From positions 10,620 to 74,619 of the forward strand of contig NZ_JAFNPF010000004.1 of NCBI RefSeq assembly GCF_026535915.1: a DNA stretch of 64,000 bases, in the 5' to 3' direction. The notes below the pieces were generated by a model. It was not told the DNA's origin, searched no databases, and saw only the letters and a list, made by a program, of their open reading frames with translations. The stretch comes from Snodgrassella sp945267035 (GTDB lineage: Bacteria > Pseudomonadota > Gammaproteobacteria > Burkholderiales > Neisseriaceae). Both the position numbers and the translations under genes were made by a program. Shown one piece after another: positions 44,232 to 54,760 of the stretch; positions within the stretch are counted from its first letter, which is position 1, and every line of letters starts with the position of its first letter.

Positions 44232-47200
44232 GCTTTATCCTCTGAATCCGGCTGATTATGCAGTGGCATGACAGCTGTGCCATCATGATTCACTGCTATG
44301 GGCAAATTCTGCTCTTTGTCACCATTACCGCTGTTCTTGTGCTTGCTGAACAACGATCTAATGCTGGAATAGAATACTGGCACAAAGAATACCGCCAAAC
44401 AGGTACCAATTAACATTCCCCACAATACGCTGGTACCAATTGCACGCTGACTGGCCGAAGATGCACCGCTAGCAAAATACAGTGGAACCACCCCCATAAT
44501 GAAGGCAATCGATGTCATCAGAATCGGCCGGAAGCGCAGATGTGCTGCTGCCAATGCGGCTTCAAGCGGAGACTTACCCTGTTCTTGCAGCTCTTTAGCA
44601 AACTCAACAATCAAGATGGCATTTTTAGCACTCAAACCAATCACGGTAATCAGGCCGACTTGGAAGTAAACGTCGTTTTCCATACCGCGCATCCAAGTAC
44701 CCAATACTACCCCGAGTAAACCCAGTGGCACCACCAGCATCACTGAAATCGGGATAGACCAGCTTTCATATAATGCGGCCAGACACAAGAATACAGCCAA
44801 GAGAGAGAACATATACAAGATAGTAGATTGGCTACCCGCATCTTTCTCTTCTTTAGACAAACCAGTCCACTCATAACCAAAACCTTCAGGCAGTTTGCTG
44901 GCAATTTGTTCCATTTCCGCCATCGCATCACCTGTACTATAGCCAGGTGCCGCGTTACCAGTAATAGACATAGCTGTATAACCATTATAACGGATGGTCT
45001 GCGCCGGACCGGTTATCCATTGAGTTTTGATCATACTGGATAACGGCACCATCTTACCCTGTGCATTGGTTACGGTAAGTTTATTCAGATCGTCCTGAGT
45101 CATGCGTGATGCGACATCACCCTGCACAATCACACGTTGCATACGACCCGCATTTGGAAAGTCATTCACGTAATTTGAGCCCAGTGCCGTTCCTAATAAA
45201 GTAGCGATATCGCCAAAGGATACACCCTGTGCGTTGGCCGCATCACGATCAATGTCAATGCGTAATTGAGGCTCGTCCTCCATACCGTCTGGACGTACCT
45301 GAGTCAGCACTTTGCTTTCACGCGCCATACCCAGCAATTGGTTGCGCGCTGCTAGCAAGGCTTCATGCCCTTTACCACCACGATCCTGCAAACGGAAGCT
45401 AAAGCCGGTACTGGTACCTAATTCAGGAATAGAAGGAGGTACAACGGCGAAGATATAACCATCTTTCAATGCCTGCATCATGGCACCGGTAATCCGACCA
45501 GCCAACGAGTTTGCGCTGTGCTGCGGTCCATTACGTTCAGACCAGTCTTTCAGTACCAAAAAGCTCATACCTACGTTCTGACCTTGACCACTCATACCAT
45601 AGCCTAAAACAGAAACCATGTTTTTCACTTCAGGTTGCTTTAAGGTAAAGTTTTCAACCGTTTTAAAGGTTTCCAACGTACGATGCTCAGTCGCACCGGG
45701 AGGCAGCTGAATCAGACCAATAGCATAACCCTGATCTTCTTCTGGTAAAAATGATGTCGGCAGTCGGAACATTACTAATAATGCAGCAGCAGTGAGCGCA
45801 ACATAAATAAAGAAGATGCGTTTACTGCGATGCAGCAGATAAGAAACTTTGGATTCGTACTTTTTCGTACCACTGGTAAATTTACGGTTAAACCAGCCAA
45901 AGAAACCTTTTTTCTCTTCTTCGTGTTCACTGATTGGCTTAAGCAATGTCGCACACAATGCCGGTGTAAGTGATAACGCCAAAAACGCGGAGAAGAAAAT
46001 GGCGACTGACATCACCACAGAAAACTGGCGGTAAATATTACCTGTTGAACCGGAGAAAAACGCCATTGGAATGAATACAGTAATCAAAACCACTGTAATA
46101 CCCACAACTGCACCAGAAATTTGTCCCATGGCCTTTTCGGTAGCGGGTTTAGGTGGCAGTTTTTCATCTGCCATAATACGTTCAACGTTTTCTACCACCA
46201 CAATAGCATCATCGACCACAATACCGATCACCAACACCATGGCAAACATAGTCAGTACGTTGATGGATAAGCCTGTTATATACATCACGCTGAACGCACC
46301 CAACAAAGCAATAGGTACCACAATGGTTGGAATCAAGGTATAGCGAATATTCTGTAAGAATAAAAGCATCACCAGAAACACCAACACAATGGCTTCAACC
46401 AATGTATGAACTACTTTCTCAATAGAAATACTCACGAAAGTTGAACTATCGTATGGCGCTGACCAGCCCATTCCTGCCGGAAAATACTTCTGTAAATCAT
46501 TCAGTTTGGCTTTAACCGCATTGGCAGTAGCCAAAGCATTACCCTTGGTGGTCAACTGAATACCTGCACCTACGGCATCCTTACCATTCAGACGCGCGCT
46601 GGTAGAGTAATCTTGTTGCCCCATTTCTACGCGAGCAACATCTTTCAAGCGTACCATTGACCCATCGGTATTGGCTTTAATAATAATGTTTTCGAACTGC
46701 TCAACTGTTTTCAGCTGACCAGGAACCACAATCGTTGCTGTAGTCTGAATATTATCCGGTGAAGGCAAAGCACCAAGACTACCTGCAGAAATTTGCTGAT
46801 TCTGCGCGGCAACAGCAGCATTAACCTGAGCTGGACTCAAGTTGACACTGCGCAGTTTATCCGCATCCAGCCAGATACGAATTGCGCGTTCGGAACCAAA
46901 CACGATCACATTACCCACACCATCAATACGCTGTAATTCAGGTTGAATATTACGTGCTACATAGTCGGCAATATCAGCTGGAGCCAAATTAGGACTATCA
47001 CTGGTGAACATGGTGAACATCAGGAAGTTACTGCGTGATTTGGCAATCTGGACACCAGTTTGCTTAACCATTGCCGGTAAACGAGGCTCTGCGCGTGAAA
47101 GCGCATTTTGTACGTTCATCTGAGCAATGTCATCATCTGTACCTGGGTTGAATGTCAATGTCAGCGTGCCAGTACCATTAGACAAAGACTTGGCTTCCAT

Positions 47201-47431
47201 GTATTCCAGATTTTCCAAACCATTCATCTCACGTTCAATACGTGACAATACGGTATCTTCAATGGTTTGAGCATCTGCACCCGGATAGGATATGGACAAT
47301 GTGATGGATGGAGGAGCCACGGTCGGATATTGTGATATGGGTAATTTGGTAATACACACAATACCGGCAATGATGATGAATAATGCCACCACCCATGCAA
47401 AAATCGGTCGGTTAATAAAAAATCGTGACAT
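44228..47431 (-). CDS. mtrD: RND multidrug efflux pump (MtrD/AcrB type)
   Basis: 1067 residues, the normal length. The start MSRFFINRPIFAWVVALFIII is the HAE-1 signature. Proton-relay residues lie in membrane helix 4 (VLVIGIVVDDAIVVVENV, the paired Asp) and the Lys-bearing helix 10 (VGLITVIGLSAKNAILIVEFAKE). Two large periplasmic loops carry the drug-binding pockets. The protein couples proton influx to export of hydrophobic drugs, detergents and bile-like compounds. It lies 12 bp after the adaptor gene and overlaps the channel gene. The operon is probably controlled by the divergent TetR protein. Confidence 0.95.
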   Translation of the reverse strand: MSRFFINRPIFAWVVALFIIIAGIVCITKLPISQYPTVAPPSITLSISYPGADAQTIEDTVLSRIEREMNGLENLEYMEAKSLSNGTGTLTLTFNPGTDDDIAQMNVQNALSRAEPRLPAMVKQTGVQIAKSRSNFLMFTMFTSDSPNLAPADIADYVARNIQPELQRIDGVGNVIVFGSERAIRIWLDADKLRSVNLSPAQVNAAVAAQNQQISAGSLGALPSPDNIQTTATIVVPGQLKTVEQFENIIIKANTDGSMVRLKDVARVEMGQQDYSTSARLNGKDAVGAGIQLTTKGNALATANAVKAKLNDLQKYFPAGMGWSAPYDSSTFVSISIEKVVHTLVEAIVLVFLVMLLFLQNIRYTLIPTIVVPIALLGAFSVMYITGLSINVLTMFAMVLVIGIVVDDAIVVVENVERIMADEKLPPKPATEKAMGQISGAVVGITVVLITVFIPMAFFSGSTGNIYRQFSVVMSVAIFFSAFLALSLTPALCATLLKPISEHEEEKKGFFGWFNRKFTSGTKKYESKVSYLLHRSKRIFFIYVALTAAALLVMFRLPTSFLPEEDQGYAIGLIQLPPGATEHRTLETFKTVENFTLKQPEVKNMVSVLGYGMSGQGQNVGMSFLVLKDWSERNGPQHSANSLAGRITGAMMQALKDGYIFAVVPPSIPELGTSTGFSFRLQDRGGKGHEALLAARNQLLGMARESKVLTQVRPDGMEDEPQLRIDIDRDAANAQGVSFGDIATLLGTALGSNYVNDFPNAGRMQRVIVQGDVASRMTQDDLNKLTVTNAQGKMVPLSSMIKTQWITGPAQTIRYNGYTAMSITGNAAPGYSTGDAMAEMEQIASKLPEGFGYEWTGLSKEEKDAGSQSTILYMFSLLAVFLCLAALYESWSIPISVMLVVPLGLLGVVLGTWMRGMENDVYFQVGLITVIGLSAKNAILIVEFAKELQEQGKSPLEAALAAAHLRFRPILMTSIAFIMGVVPLYFASGASSASQRAIGTSVLWGMLIGTCLAVFFVPVFYSSIRSLFSKHKNSGNGDKEQNLPIAVNHDGTAVMPLHNQPDSEDKA

Positions 47432-47443
47432 ATTACTTATTCC

Positions 47444-48694
47444 TTACTTGGCCTGAGAGGCAGAAGCCGTAGCGGCCTGAGTTGCTGATGCAGCAACCGC
47501 AGAAGCTGCCTGAGCAGGCGCAGCAGCTGGTGCATTACCTTTAGCTGGCTGCCAAGGTCGAGTCTGAACCTTTTTCGCACCAGTCAATTGCACCAGAGCC
47601 AAACCATCCATGGCCACTTTATCACCAGCACGTAAACCATCGGTAATGATCCAGTTGGTGCCTTTTTGCTGGGCAATAGTAACTTTACGAACGTCCAGTG
47701 AGCCATCAGCTTTCACTACAGTCACGGTATCGCTGTTTGCTCCACGGGTCACCGCTTCTTGTGGAATTACAACAGCATTTTGAATTTCAGCTTGAGGGAT
47801 TTCTACGCGCACAAATTGACCTGGCAACAACATATCATTGTCATTAGGGATTTCAGCACGTACTTTAACTTCACCAGTTCCCTCATCAACGGTCATATCG
47901 GTAAACAGCAAGCGCCCTTTCTGCGGGTATTCACTGCCATCATCCAATTTAATTGCAACTTCTATGGCACCATCCAACGTTTTCAACTTGCCGGTCGCAA
48001 TGCCCTGACGAATTTTCATAGCCTGAGCAGCAGTTTGAGTCAGATCCACATATAAAGTATGTGTTTGCTGAATCAATGCCAATTGCGTTACTTCATTTTG
48101 CCCCACCAGCGCACCTTCTGTTACCAGTGCTTTACCAATACGACCAGAAATCGGTGCGCGTACATAAGCATAGCCAACATTAATCTGCGCTGATTTAATG
48201 GCAGCCTGCGCACTTTGAATCTGCGCATGTGCCAGGCGCTGCTGAGCTATCGCCTGATCAAATTCCTGCTTACTGATGGCGTCTGCTGCCACCAGAGGAC
48301 GGTAGCGCATTACATCGGCGTCTGCTTTAGCGGCATTGGCTCGAGCAGTAGCCAAACTGGCTTGAGCCGATTGTAGAGACGCAACATAGGGTGCATTATC
48401 AATTTGAAATAGTGGCTGCCCTTCTTTAACATAACTCCCTTCCACAAACAGGCGTTTCAACAGCACACCAGCCACCCGAGCACGTACTTGTGATTCACGA
48501 ATCGGTTTTAATCGACCAGTTAATTCAGAGTCTACCGTCACTGTTGTCGGGTTTACCGTCATGACACTTACCATAGGAGGCTGCTGTGCATGTCCTTCTT
48601 GTTTTTTGCCACATGCAGCCATGGCCAGCGCACTAGCCAGCACTATAGCGCTGATGCGCCATTTATTTGTTTTTCGATCCGTTCCCATACTCAC
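47444..48694 (-). CDS. mtrC: RND efflux periplasmic adaptor lipoprotein (MtrC/AcrA type)
   Basis: 416 residues. The lipobox LAMAAC (Cys about 27) follows a signal segment. The lipoyl, alpha-hairpin and beta-barrel parts are in the usual order: ESQVRARVAGVLLKRLFVEGSYVKEGQPLFQID, given here as RARVAGVLLKRLFVEGSYVK, then SLATARANAAKADADVMRYR, then YVRAPISGRIGKALVTEGALV. The tail is a long Ala/Gln-rich run with many AAS repeats, which is unusual in length. First gene of the operon; mtrD follows by 12 bp. It faces mtrR across a 300-bp divergent region. Confidence 0.93.
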   Translation of the reverse strand: MSMGTDRKTNKWRISAIVLASALAMAACGKKQEGHAQQPPMVSVMTVNPTTVTVDSELTGRLKPIRESQVRARVAGVLLKRLFVEGSYVKEGQPLFQIDNAPYVASLQSAQASLATARANAAKADADVMRYRPLVAADAISKQEFDQAIAQQRLAHAQIQSAQAAIKSAQINVGYAYVRAPISGRIGKALVTEGALVGQNEVTQLALIQQTHTLYVDLTQTAAQAMKIRQGIATGKLKTLDGAIEVAIKLDDGSEYPQKGRLLFTDMTVDEGTGEVKVRAEIPNDNDMLLPGQFVRVEIPQAEIQNAVVIPQEAVTRGANSDTVTVVKADGSLDVRKVTIAQQKGTNWIITDGLRAGDKVAMDGLALVQLTGAKKVQTRPWQPAKGNAPAAAPAQAASAVAASATQAATASASQAK

Positions 48695-48858
48695 CTCAAT
48701 ATGCGCATATACTAAAATTTAGTTAAATCTTTACACACTTCTAAATTAAAACCGTGACACAAATAGCGCCTGCGTCAACACTCTCTTTTCTAAATAAAAA
48801 ATATTAAACAAAGAGATATGTAACGACAGACGATTTAGAAAATTACTTTACGCTGCGC

Positions 48859-48882
48859 ATTATACATGCAACAATGTATGTA
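48859..48882. promoter_or_regulatory. AcrR-like operator between mtrC and mtrR
   Basis: The right half AATGTATGTA (48873-48882) is identical to the half-site of the AcrR operator (TACATACATT-N4-AATGTATGTA). The left half ATTATACATG matches 6 of 10 positions. It lies in the middle of the divergent region, about 110 bp from mtrR and 165 bp from mtrC, so it could control both. Confidence 0.6.
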
Positions 48883-48969
48883 AACCAAGCATAATCTATT
48901 TTTTCTCAAACCATTGTAATCAAAATATACAACTTTATTCGATTTTAATATCGACTTTGCCTAATTTAA

Positions 48970-48979
48970 TACATACATC
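48970..48979. promoter_or_regulatory. Second AcrR-like half-site at the mtrR start
   Basis: TACATACATC, 9 of 10 bases of the AcrR left half-site, lies 14 bp before the mtrR start codon. A site here suggests autoregulation of mtrR. No clear opposing half is present. Confidence 0.4.
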
Positions 48980-48993
48980 TATGGACAGTAAAT

Positions 48994-49635
48994 ATGCGTA
49001 AAACAAAAGAAGAAGCCCAACAAACCAAAGAAGCTTTGATGGCTGCTGCTTTGGAAGTGTTTTATCAGCGGGGAGTCAGCCGGGCATCTTTGCAGGAAAT
49101 AGCGACGGCAGCCGGCGTAACCCGAGGCGCCTTATACTGGCATTTTAAAAACAAGGAAGACCTGTTTGATGCATTATTTCAACAGGTTTTCAGTCAAGTC
49201 AGTACCCAGTTAAAACACGATATTGACACCAGCTCACCCAGTGCACTGAATAATATGATGCAGGCGTTGGAACAGATGTTTTTTCGCATGTCTACCGATG
49301 AGAGTTATAGAAAGTTCTGCTACATCCTACACTTAAATTGTGAACACACCGCAGACAATCAGGCCATCGTCAAGCTGTTGCAAAAATACCAAAACTTGTG
49401 GTGGCAAAATCTGTGTGCTGTTTTCCAGATGAGTTGCCAGCAAAATATTTTGCCGCAGGATTTTGATATCAAACAGGCAGCGTTGTACTTCCAGTCACTA
49501 TTTTTAGGGTTGACGACATTGTGGCTCAGTAATTCACTGGAACTTGATATCAATAAAATTGCGCCGAATTTCATCAACATTGCGCTGGAATCACTGCGTC
49601 ACAATCCCAGACTACGCAAAAACCGTGATGAATAA
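48994..49635 (+). CDS. mtrR: TetR-family repressor of the efflux operon (MtrR/AcrR type)
   Basis: 213 residues. The DNA-binding helix-turn-helix is visible at about 31-55 as ASLQEIATAAGVTRGALYWHFKNKEDLF, cited in parts: SLQEIATAAGVTRGALYWHF. The rest is the helical ligand-binding and dimerisation domain. It is divergent from the adaptor gene, and the intergenic DNA carries AcrR-like half-sites, so it most likely represses the efflux operon until a toxic ligand binds. The assignment to MtrR rests on position and family. Confidence 0.92.
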   Translation: MRKTKEEAQQTKEALMAAALEVFYQRGVSRASLQEIATAAGVTRGALYWHFKNKEDLFDALFQQVFSQVSTQLKHDIDTSSPSALNNMMQALEQMFFRMSTDESYRKFCYILHLNCEHTADNQAIVKLLQKYQNLWWQNLCAVFQMSCQQNILPQDFDIKQAALYFQSLFLGLTTLWLSNSLELDINKIAPNFINIALESLRHNPRLRKNRDE

Positions 49636-49795
49636 TGCAAAAGATCGATCAATCTGTCTACTTTTTAACCATGGGATCCAAGAAAATGACCTTATCCTAA
49701 TTAAACCCAATATAAAGAATCCTGCCTGACAAAATTCAATGCAGTGATCAACCAATACCTAACCATCAGTGGCCCTTAGAGCGACAATGGCTATG

Positions 49796-50251
49796 TTAAT
49801 TATCTTCTCGCACCCGCAACAGCATCACCGGAATATCTGACTGTCTTAAAACCCCTTCAGCGACTGATCCCATCAGCACATGCATAAATCCACTGAAACC
49901 ATGCGTGCCCATCACTACCAGGTCAACATGGTGTTCAGTCGCTTCACGAATAAGTAAATCAGCAATCTTATCACCGGCACTTTCAATTACAGCTATTTCA
50001 TATTGCAATGACGACTGTTCTAAAAGCGCCTGCGCTTCCCGCACGCCCTTTTCTCCCGCTGCATTCACTGCTTTACGGACTTCTTCAGAAGGCATCGCGC
50101 CCACACCACCCCAACTAAATTGCGCCAAATCTACCACATTCACTACACGGATCACCGAGTGACAGAGCTTAGCCAGCATAATCGCTTCTTGCAATGCCCT
50201 CTTGGCGGCTGCACTTTCATCTACCGGTACCATAATTTTGCGATACATCAT
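49796..50251 (-). CDS. Universal stress protein, UspA family
   Basis: 151 residues. A single UspA domain with the N-terminal strand YRKIMVPVDESAAAKRALQE and the ATP-binding pattern MGTHGFSGFMHVLMGSVAEGVL at the end, cited in parts: MGTHGFSGFMHVLMGS. The G-2X-G-9X-G-S motif is complete, so the protein probably binds ATP. No signal peptide. The gene stands alone; a 160-bp gap follows mtrR on the opposite strand. Its role is general stress survival by family membership only. Confidence 0.9.
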   Translation of the reverse strand: MMYRKIMVPVDESAAAKRALQEAIMLAKLCHSVIRVVNVVDLAQFSWGGVGAMPSEEVRKAVNAAGEKGVREAQALLEQSSLQYEIAVIESAGDKIADLLIREATEHHVDLVVMGTHGFSGFMHVLMGSVAEGVLRQSDIPVMLLRVREDN

Positions 50252-50424
50252 TATTCTCCTGATTTATCTCGCCACAAATAAGCAGATAACAACAATGAAA
50301 ACAGCTAGTTAAAATAAATAAGACAAGCTAAGCTTAGCACAAAACTACCGCCGTCAACATGAACGTACAAACCAATACCTAAAAAAACTGCTACCATAAC
50401 AATCCAGCTTATTAGGAATGCAAT

Positions 50425-50856
50425 ATGAGCCGCCTACACATTCAGCCTAGCGATAAATGGCATTTTCACACTGAAATCAGCGTGCAGATTGGAGATATTA
50501 ATTATGGTAACCATCTGGCCAATGATGCAATTTTACGCCTTTGTCATGAAGCACGGTTACGGTTACTGACCAGCATGGGTTATAGCGAGATGGATGTAGA
50601 AGGTGTAGGTCTAATCATGGTGGATGCTGCGATTGAATTCAAACGTCAGGCATTTTATGGCGATAAACTTCATTTCAGCTTAGCCATTACTGATCTGAGT
50701 AAAACCGGATTTGTATTAAATTATCGTATTCAGCGCTTAAGCGATCAGGTTGACATAGCTCTGGTTAACACCGGTATGGCCTTCTATAACTATCAGCGTC
50801 AGCGTATTAGTCGCACGCCGGAAAATTTTCTGCAACACCTAAACCAGAGTATCTAA
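50425..50856 (+). CDS. Acyl-CoA thioesterase, 4HBT hot-dog fold
   Basis: 143 residues. The hot-dog core shows VQIGDINYGNHLANDAILRL, where the Asp/Asn-Gly-His block DINYGNHLAN is the 4-hydroxybenzoyl-CoA-thioesterase-type active region. IMVDAAIEFKRQAFYGDKL follows. Such proteins hydrolyse short acyl-CoA thioesters; the substrate is unknown. The stop lies one base before the xerC start (TAAAATG), so the two are translated from one mRNA. Confidence 0.88.
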   Translation: MSRLHIQPSDKWHFHTEISVQIGDINYGNHLANDAILRLCHEARLRLLTSMGYSEMDVEGVGLIMVDAAIEFKRQAFYGDKLHFSLAITDLSKTGFVLNYRIQRLSDQVDIALVNTGMAFYNYQRQRISRTPENFLQHLNQSI

Positions 50857-50857
50857 A

Positions 50858-51754
50858 ATGCCATCAAACCTTAACTGGACTTTATGGACAGAGTTCTTAC
50901 AACATTTGCGTCATCGTGGTCTATCTCCCTTAACCCTTGATGCCTATGAACGTGATCTACAGCAATTGGCTCAACTATTACCTGATCAGCTCAACTCTAG
51001 CCAAATAACTCGATTACATCTTGTTGGTGCTTTAAAAAAATTGAGTGGACGCGGCGATAAGCCAGCATCTTTGGCGCGTAAACTCAGTACATGGCGCGCC
51101 TATTTTTCATTTCTGCAGCAGCATGGACAAATTAGTAGCAATCCTGCTTCAAATATCAAAGCACCCAAAGCAGGGGCTCGACTGCCCAAAGCCGTACCAG
51201 CTGAAAAACTTAATCAAGCCTTTGATCATCCCGTCGCGAACACCCCCTTATCCCTCCGAGATCAGGCTATATTTGAATTACTTTATGGCAGCGGTCTGCG
51301 CCTCAGTGAACTGGTACAACTTGATCTGCAACACCTTATGCTCGACGAGAACTGGGTACACGTTAGTGGTAAAGGCAATAAACAGCGACAAGTACCCTTA
51401 GGGAGTAAATCTGTGGTGGCACTTCGTCGCTATTTGCCTCAACGCATTGCAATTCCCGGTGAAAATGCCGTTTTTACCAGCCGATTAGGCACCCGCCTAA
51501 CCGCCCGCCAAATTCAGAACCGGCTCAATGTCTGGTCTATTACTCAAAACAGCGATCGTCATCTATCGCCGCATATGCTGCGTCACAGCTTTGCCAGCCA
51601 TGTATTACAAAATGCGCATGATATTCGCGCAGTGCAAGAACTACTGGGGCATAAATCCATCAGCACCACTCAACAATACACCAAACTGGATTTTAATCAT
51701 TTAGCGCAGATTTACGATGATACCCATCCACGGGCAAAACGGCGAAATAAATAA
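50858..51754 (+). CDS. xerC: Tyrosine recombinase XerC
   Basis: 298 residues. The N-terminal SAM-like core-binding domain has LRHRGLSPLTLDAYERDLQQ. The catalytic domain has the first Arg in LLYGSGLRLSELVQLDL and Lys in VSGKGNKQRQVPL. The HxxR box is HMLRHSFASHVL, then HK in LLGHKSISTTQQYTKLDF with the nucleophile Tyr. The end HPRAKRRNK is characteristic of XerC rather than XerD. With XerD it resolves chromosome dimers at dif. All five catalytic residues look intact. Same operon as the thioesterase. Confidence 0.95.
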   Translation: MPSNLNWTLWTEFLQHLRHRGLSPLTLDAYERDLQQLAQLLPDQLNSSQITRLHLVGALKKLSGRGDKPASLARKLSTWRAYFSFLQQHGQISSNPASNIKAPKAGARLPKAVPAEKLNQAFDHPVANTPLSLRDQAIFELLYGSGLRLSELVQLDLQHLMLDENWVHVSGKGNKQRQVPLGSKSVVALRRYLPQRIAIPGENAVFTSRLGTRLTARQIQNRLNVWSITQNSDRHLSPHMLRHSFASHVLQNAHDIRAVQELLGHKSISTTQQYTKLDFNHLAQIYDDTHPRAKRRNK

Positions 51755-52787
51755 TGGCTGCAGCAAGGCAGAAAATCATACAAATGGTTTAATTATATTA
51801 ATTATTTATATCATCCATACATTTTCACTGTTAGCAATGATATCCAATAATCAAAAGCACTTGATCATACAACAACCATATCATCCTTTCGGGATAGCGC
51901 CTTTTCTAAGGTAGCCAACTCATCATCACGACAACAACCACTAATTTCGCAGGCATCATTAATGATTTAAATCGAATAAAATACTTACAGCATCATCCAA
52001 TCAGGAATAAACCATCACGCAGCAATGCTTAACGAAATTCATATTATCAATTAAAACCCACCGTTATATCCGTAGCGGTGGGCAAACTAAATCGATTTCC
52101 GTTTGCGTCTATCGTTCACAAAATGGACGTATTTAATCCATGTGCATATTTAGGCTACATAGCAGATAAGCTTTATCTTCATGAATAATCAGTAAATAAC
52201 ATACTGCGTGATCTTGGTTAAACAATAATGCCATTAGCTCGGTATGATTTATACAAATTGATCATAAAGTATTCTTTAGGTTTTTTTAGATAATAGCCTG
52301 TTCATTTTCCCTCATTATAGATAGCGTTACCTGTTCCATGTTGAGCCGATAATGAAGCTACAGATGTACTTCACTCACGCCGACAAAATCTATCTGATCT
52401 GAAATATCGCCTATTTCTGATCATGCTATCTATTCACCATTAGTTTAGAATACGAGCATCGGTTGGCCAATGGTTATGGTAAATTGAATCTATTGTGACA
52501 TTCGACGCGGTATCGTAAACATTTATCTGGCTAAACTCCACTCCCCCAAAAGATAAGCAGAAAAAATTTTACTCTAGTCAAAATAATTTCTTTTCATATT
52601 TCTGTTTATCCAATTACCGTACCAAATTCACCGTTTGGTACGACATAATTTAAAACTAAACTTTTTTCTTAAGACACGGAAATAATCAGATAACCGTGAC
52701 ATCTTGTTTAAGTTATCTCGGTTCACCAGCTAAGCGATTTCTTAAAATCTGCAACTGATAAAAAGTATCATCATCTAGCAAGACTGA
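51755..52787. other. Gene-free stretch after xerC
   Basis: About 1.03 kb. No frame resembles a protein family. The only clear structure is a hairpin at 52057-52082 (7-bp arms CCCACCG / CGGTGGG). It is followed only by mixed sequence, so a terminator role is uncertain. No RNA gene or repeat family is seen. Confidence 0.45.
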
Positions 52788-53933
52788 TTACACCATATTC
52801 AACATCGCTATAGCCTGTATAAGCGTTTCTTGCTGTTTAGCAAAACATACTCGTATACAATGTTGATTAAAACCATCATGATAAAACGCAGCCAAAGGAA
52901 TAGTCGCCACCTTATGCTTAATTGTCAGTTCTCGAGCAAATTCCTTTTCGGGTAAATCACTGATGGAGCGATAATTCAAAACGACAAAATAAGTTCCCTG
53001 CGGTACCAATACCTCAAAGCGCGAATCAGCCAATCCTGCTAACAGAAAATCTCTTTTACGCTGAAAAAACTTTGCCAAATCTTCATAATAAGTGTCATCA
53101 GATAAATAATCAGCAATAGCATATTGTGTTGGCGTATGCACACTAAACACATTAAATTGATGTATCTTGCGAAACTCAGTCATCAGCTCAGCAGCAGCCA
53201 GACAATAGCCAACCTTCCAGCCTGTTGCATGCAAAAGCTTGCCAAATGAGCCAACCACCAGCGTACGTTCACGTAGTAATGGATGAGATAACAACGTGTT
53301 CGCTCTGATGCCATCATAAATCAGATGTTCATAAACCTCATCACTTAATACAAATGCATTGCTTCGGTCAACTAATTGCGCCAAATCATTAACATCTGCC
53401 TCACTAAATACCCTGCAGGCTGGGTTGTTAGGATTATTGACAATGATCAGGCGCGTTTTGCTCGTCACCAAAGATTGAACATAATTCCAGTCGATACTAA
53501 ATTCAGGTGCCATCAATCGCACGGGAATGACTTTGCCACCAAACAAAGCCACAGTCGGTGCATAGCAGTCATATGCAGGTTCAAAAATAACCACTTCATC
53601 ACCTGGCCGAATCAAAGTAGCAATCGCCGTGAAAATAGCTTCAGAAGCTCCGGCAGTAACTGTAATTTCCTGCTCTACGTCAATCGTCAGATCATGCACT
53701 ACACGGTATTTTTCTTGAATACGGCTACGTAACTCTGCAACGCCAATCATTGGCGCATATTGATTTTTACCAGCTTGTAAATACCGCTCAACCAAATCCG
53801 ATAATCTGCTATCAATAGGATAATCAGGAAATCCTTGAGATAAATTCAGTGCACCATATTGACAAGCCAAAGCTGACATTTCACTAAAGATCGTTGTACC
53901 TATATTGGGTAATTTAGATTGCAAGCTTGGCAT
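52788..53933 (-). CDS. Class I aminotransferase, YbdL/kynurenine-aminotransferase type
   Basis: 381 residues. The N-terminal LNLSQGFPDYPIDSRL and AGKNQYAPMIGVAELR match the methionine/kynurenine aminotransferase group. ASEAIFTAIATLI precedes EPAYDCYAP, NNPNNPACRVF and DEVYEHLIYDG, which hold substrate and cofactor contacts. The PLP lysine is in SFGKLLHATGWKVGY. It is intact and of normal length. The closest E. coli counterpart is probably YbdL, a methionine aminotransferase, but the amino donor is inference. It is isolated, with gene-free DNA on both sides. Confidence 0.85.
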   Translation of the reverse strand: MPSLQSKLPNIGTTIFSEMSALACQYGALNLSQGFPDYPIDSRLSDLVERYLQAGKNQYAPMIGVAELRSRIQEKYRVVHDLTIDVEQEITVTAGASEAIFTAIATLIRPGDEVVIFEPAYDCYAPTVALFGGKVIPVRLMAPEFSIDWNYVQSLVTSKTRLIIVNNPNNPACRVFSEADVNDLAQLVDRSNAFVLSDEVYEHLIYDGIRANTLLSHPLLRERTLVVGSFGKLLHATGWKVGYCLAAAELMTEFRKIHQFNVFSVHTPTQYAIADYLSDDTYYEDLAKFFQRKRDFLLAGLADSRFEVLVPQGTYFVVLNYRSISDLPEKEFARELTIKHKVATIPLAAFYHDGFNQHCIRVCFAKQQETLIQAIAMLNMV

Positions 53934-54760
53934 TTTGCCCCCTTTTTAACGATACCACTGCAAACTTTATGACATCAAACATAACAAATACTAACATATC
54001 CCTATTCAATTTTGCTGTTGGTGGTATAAATAGTTTTACCGCAGCTAATTTGTCTCTATCAGCATAAATCTGACTAAGCTCACTATATAGAGGAAACCAA
54101 AGAATATTGATCTCTGATCATTCTTATCAATTTCATCGTCAGATTACCCAACATTCGAGCATCATTGCCTGGATCTATCACTCACCTTGGAAAACACATA
54201 CCATCGGGCATGGCGGGCTGAATAAAGTCATTTCTATGGTAGAGAGCGTCCGTAAACTTCTGCCTCCATTGTTATATAACCACCCGCCTAGTTGAGCAGT
54301 TATGTACCACCGTCTAAAACTAGTGAAAGCAAACTTCTCAGCGCCACATTTACCCGAGCATCTTTATTTCAGGCAACACACCAACTTATATGTACCCTTA
54401 AATCTTTTCTAATCGAAGTAGTAACCGTTGTTTCAATATATAGTTAACTTATCTAATCGTGACATCACCAACAAAACCCTTTTCTGGTTAAATCGTATCG
54501 TTTTATCTGAGTAACACCGCAACAATCTCAAATATACAAGCCAAAAATTTAAATCATTTGTAGCTATAGGCAAAACGACAAACCTAAATTTGCCACTTTC
54601 TGTTGCATAGATTCAGAAATAGCCTTGATTAAAAGGCATCATTGGTCAGCTTAATCCATTGAATAATTATGCAAGATATCAAAGCACAACCAAAATAAAA
54701 CAAATCAATCATTAGCGAATCAAAATAAATTCACTTCTAGTGCCAAATTGAGTTAAACTA
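53934..54760. other. Gene-free stretch upstream of the third TonB-dependent receptor
   Basis: About 830 bp. A 62-codon frame with a TTG start (54107-54295) shows WIYHSPWKTHTIGHGG and looks slightly protein-like, but has no family match that I recognise and no ribosome binding site. I see no other feature before the Fur box at 54761. Confidence 0.35.

Noticed and set aside
54107..54295. 62-codon frame with somewhat protein-like composition
   Set aside because: TTG start, no ribosome binding site and no recognisable family; mentioned only in the gap entry.
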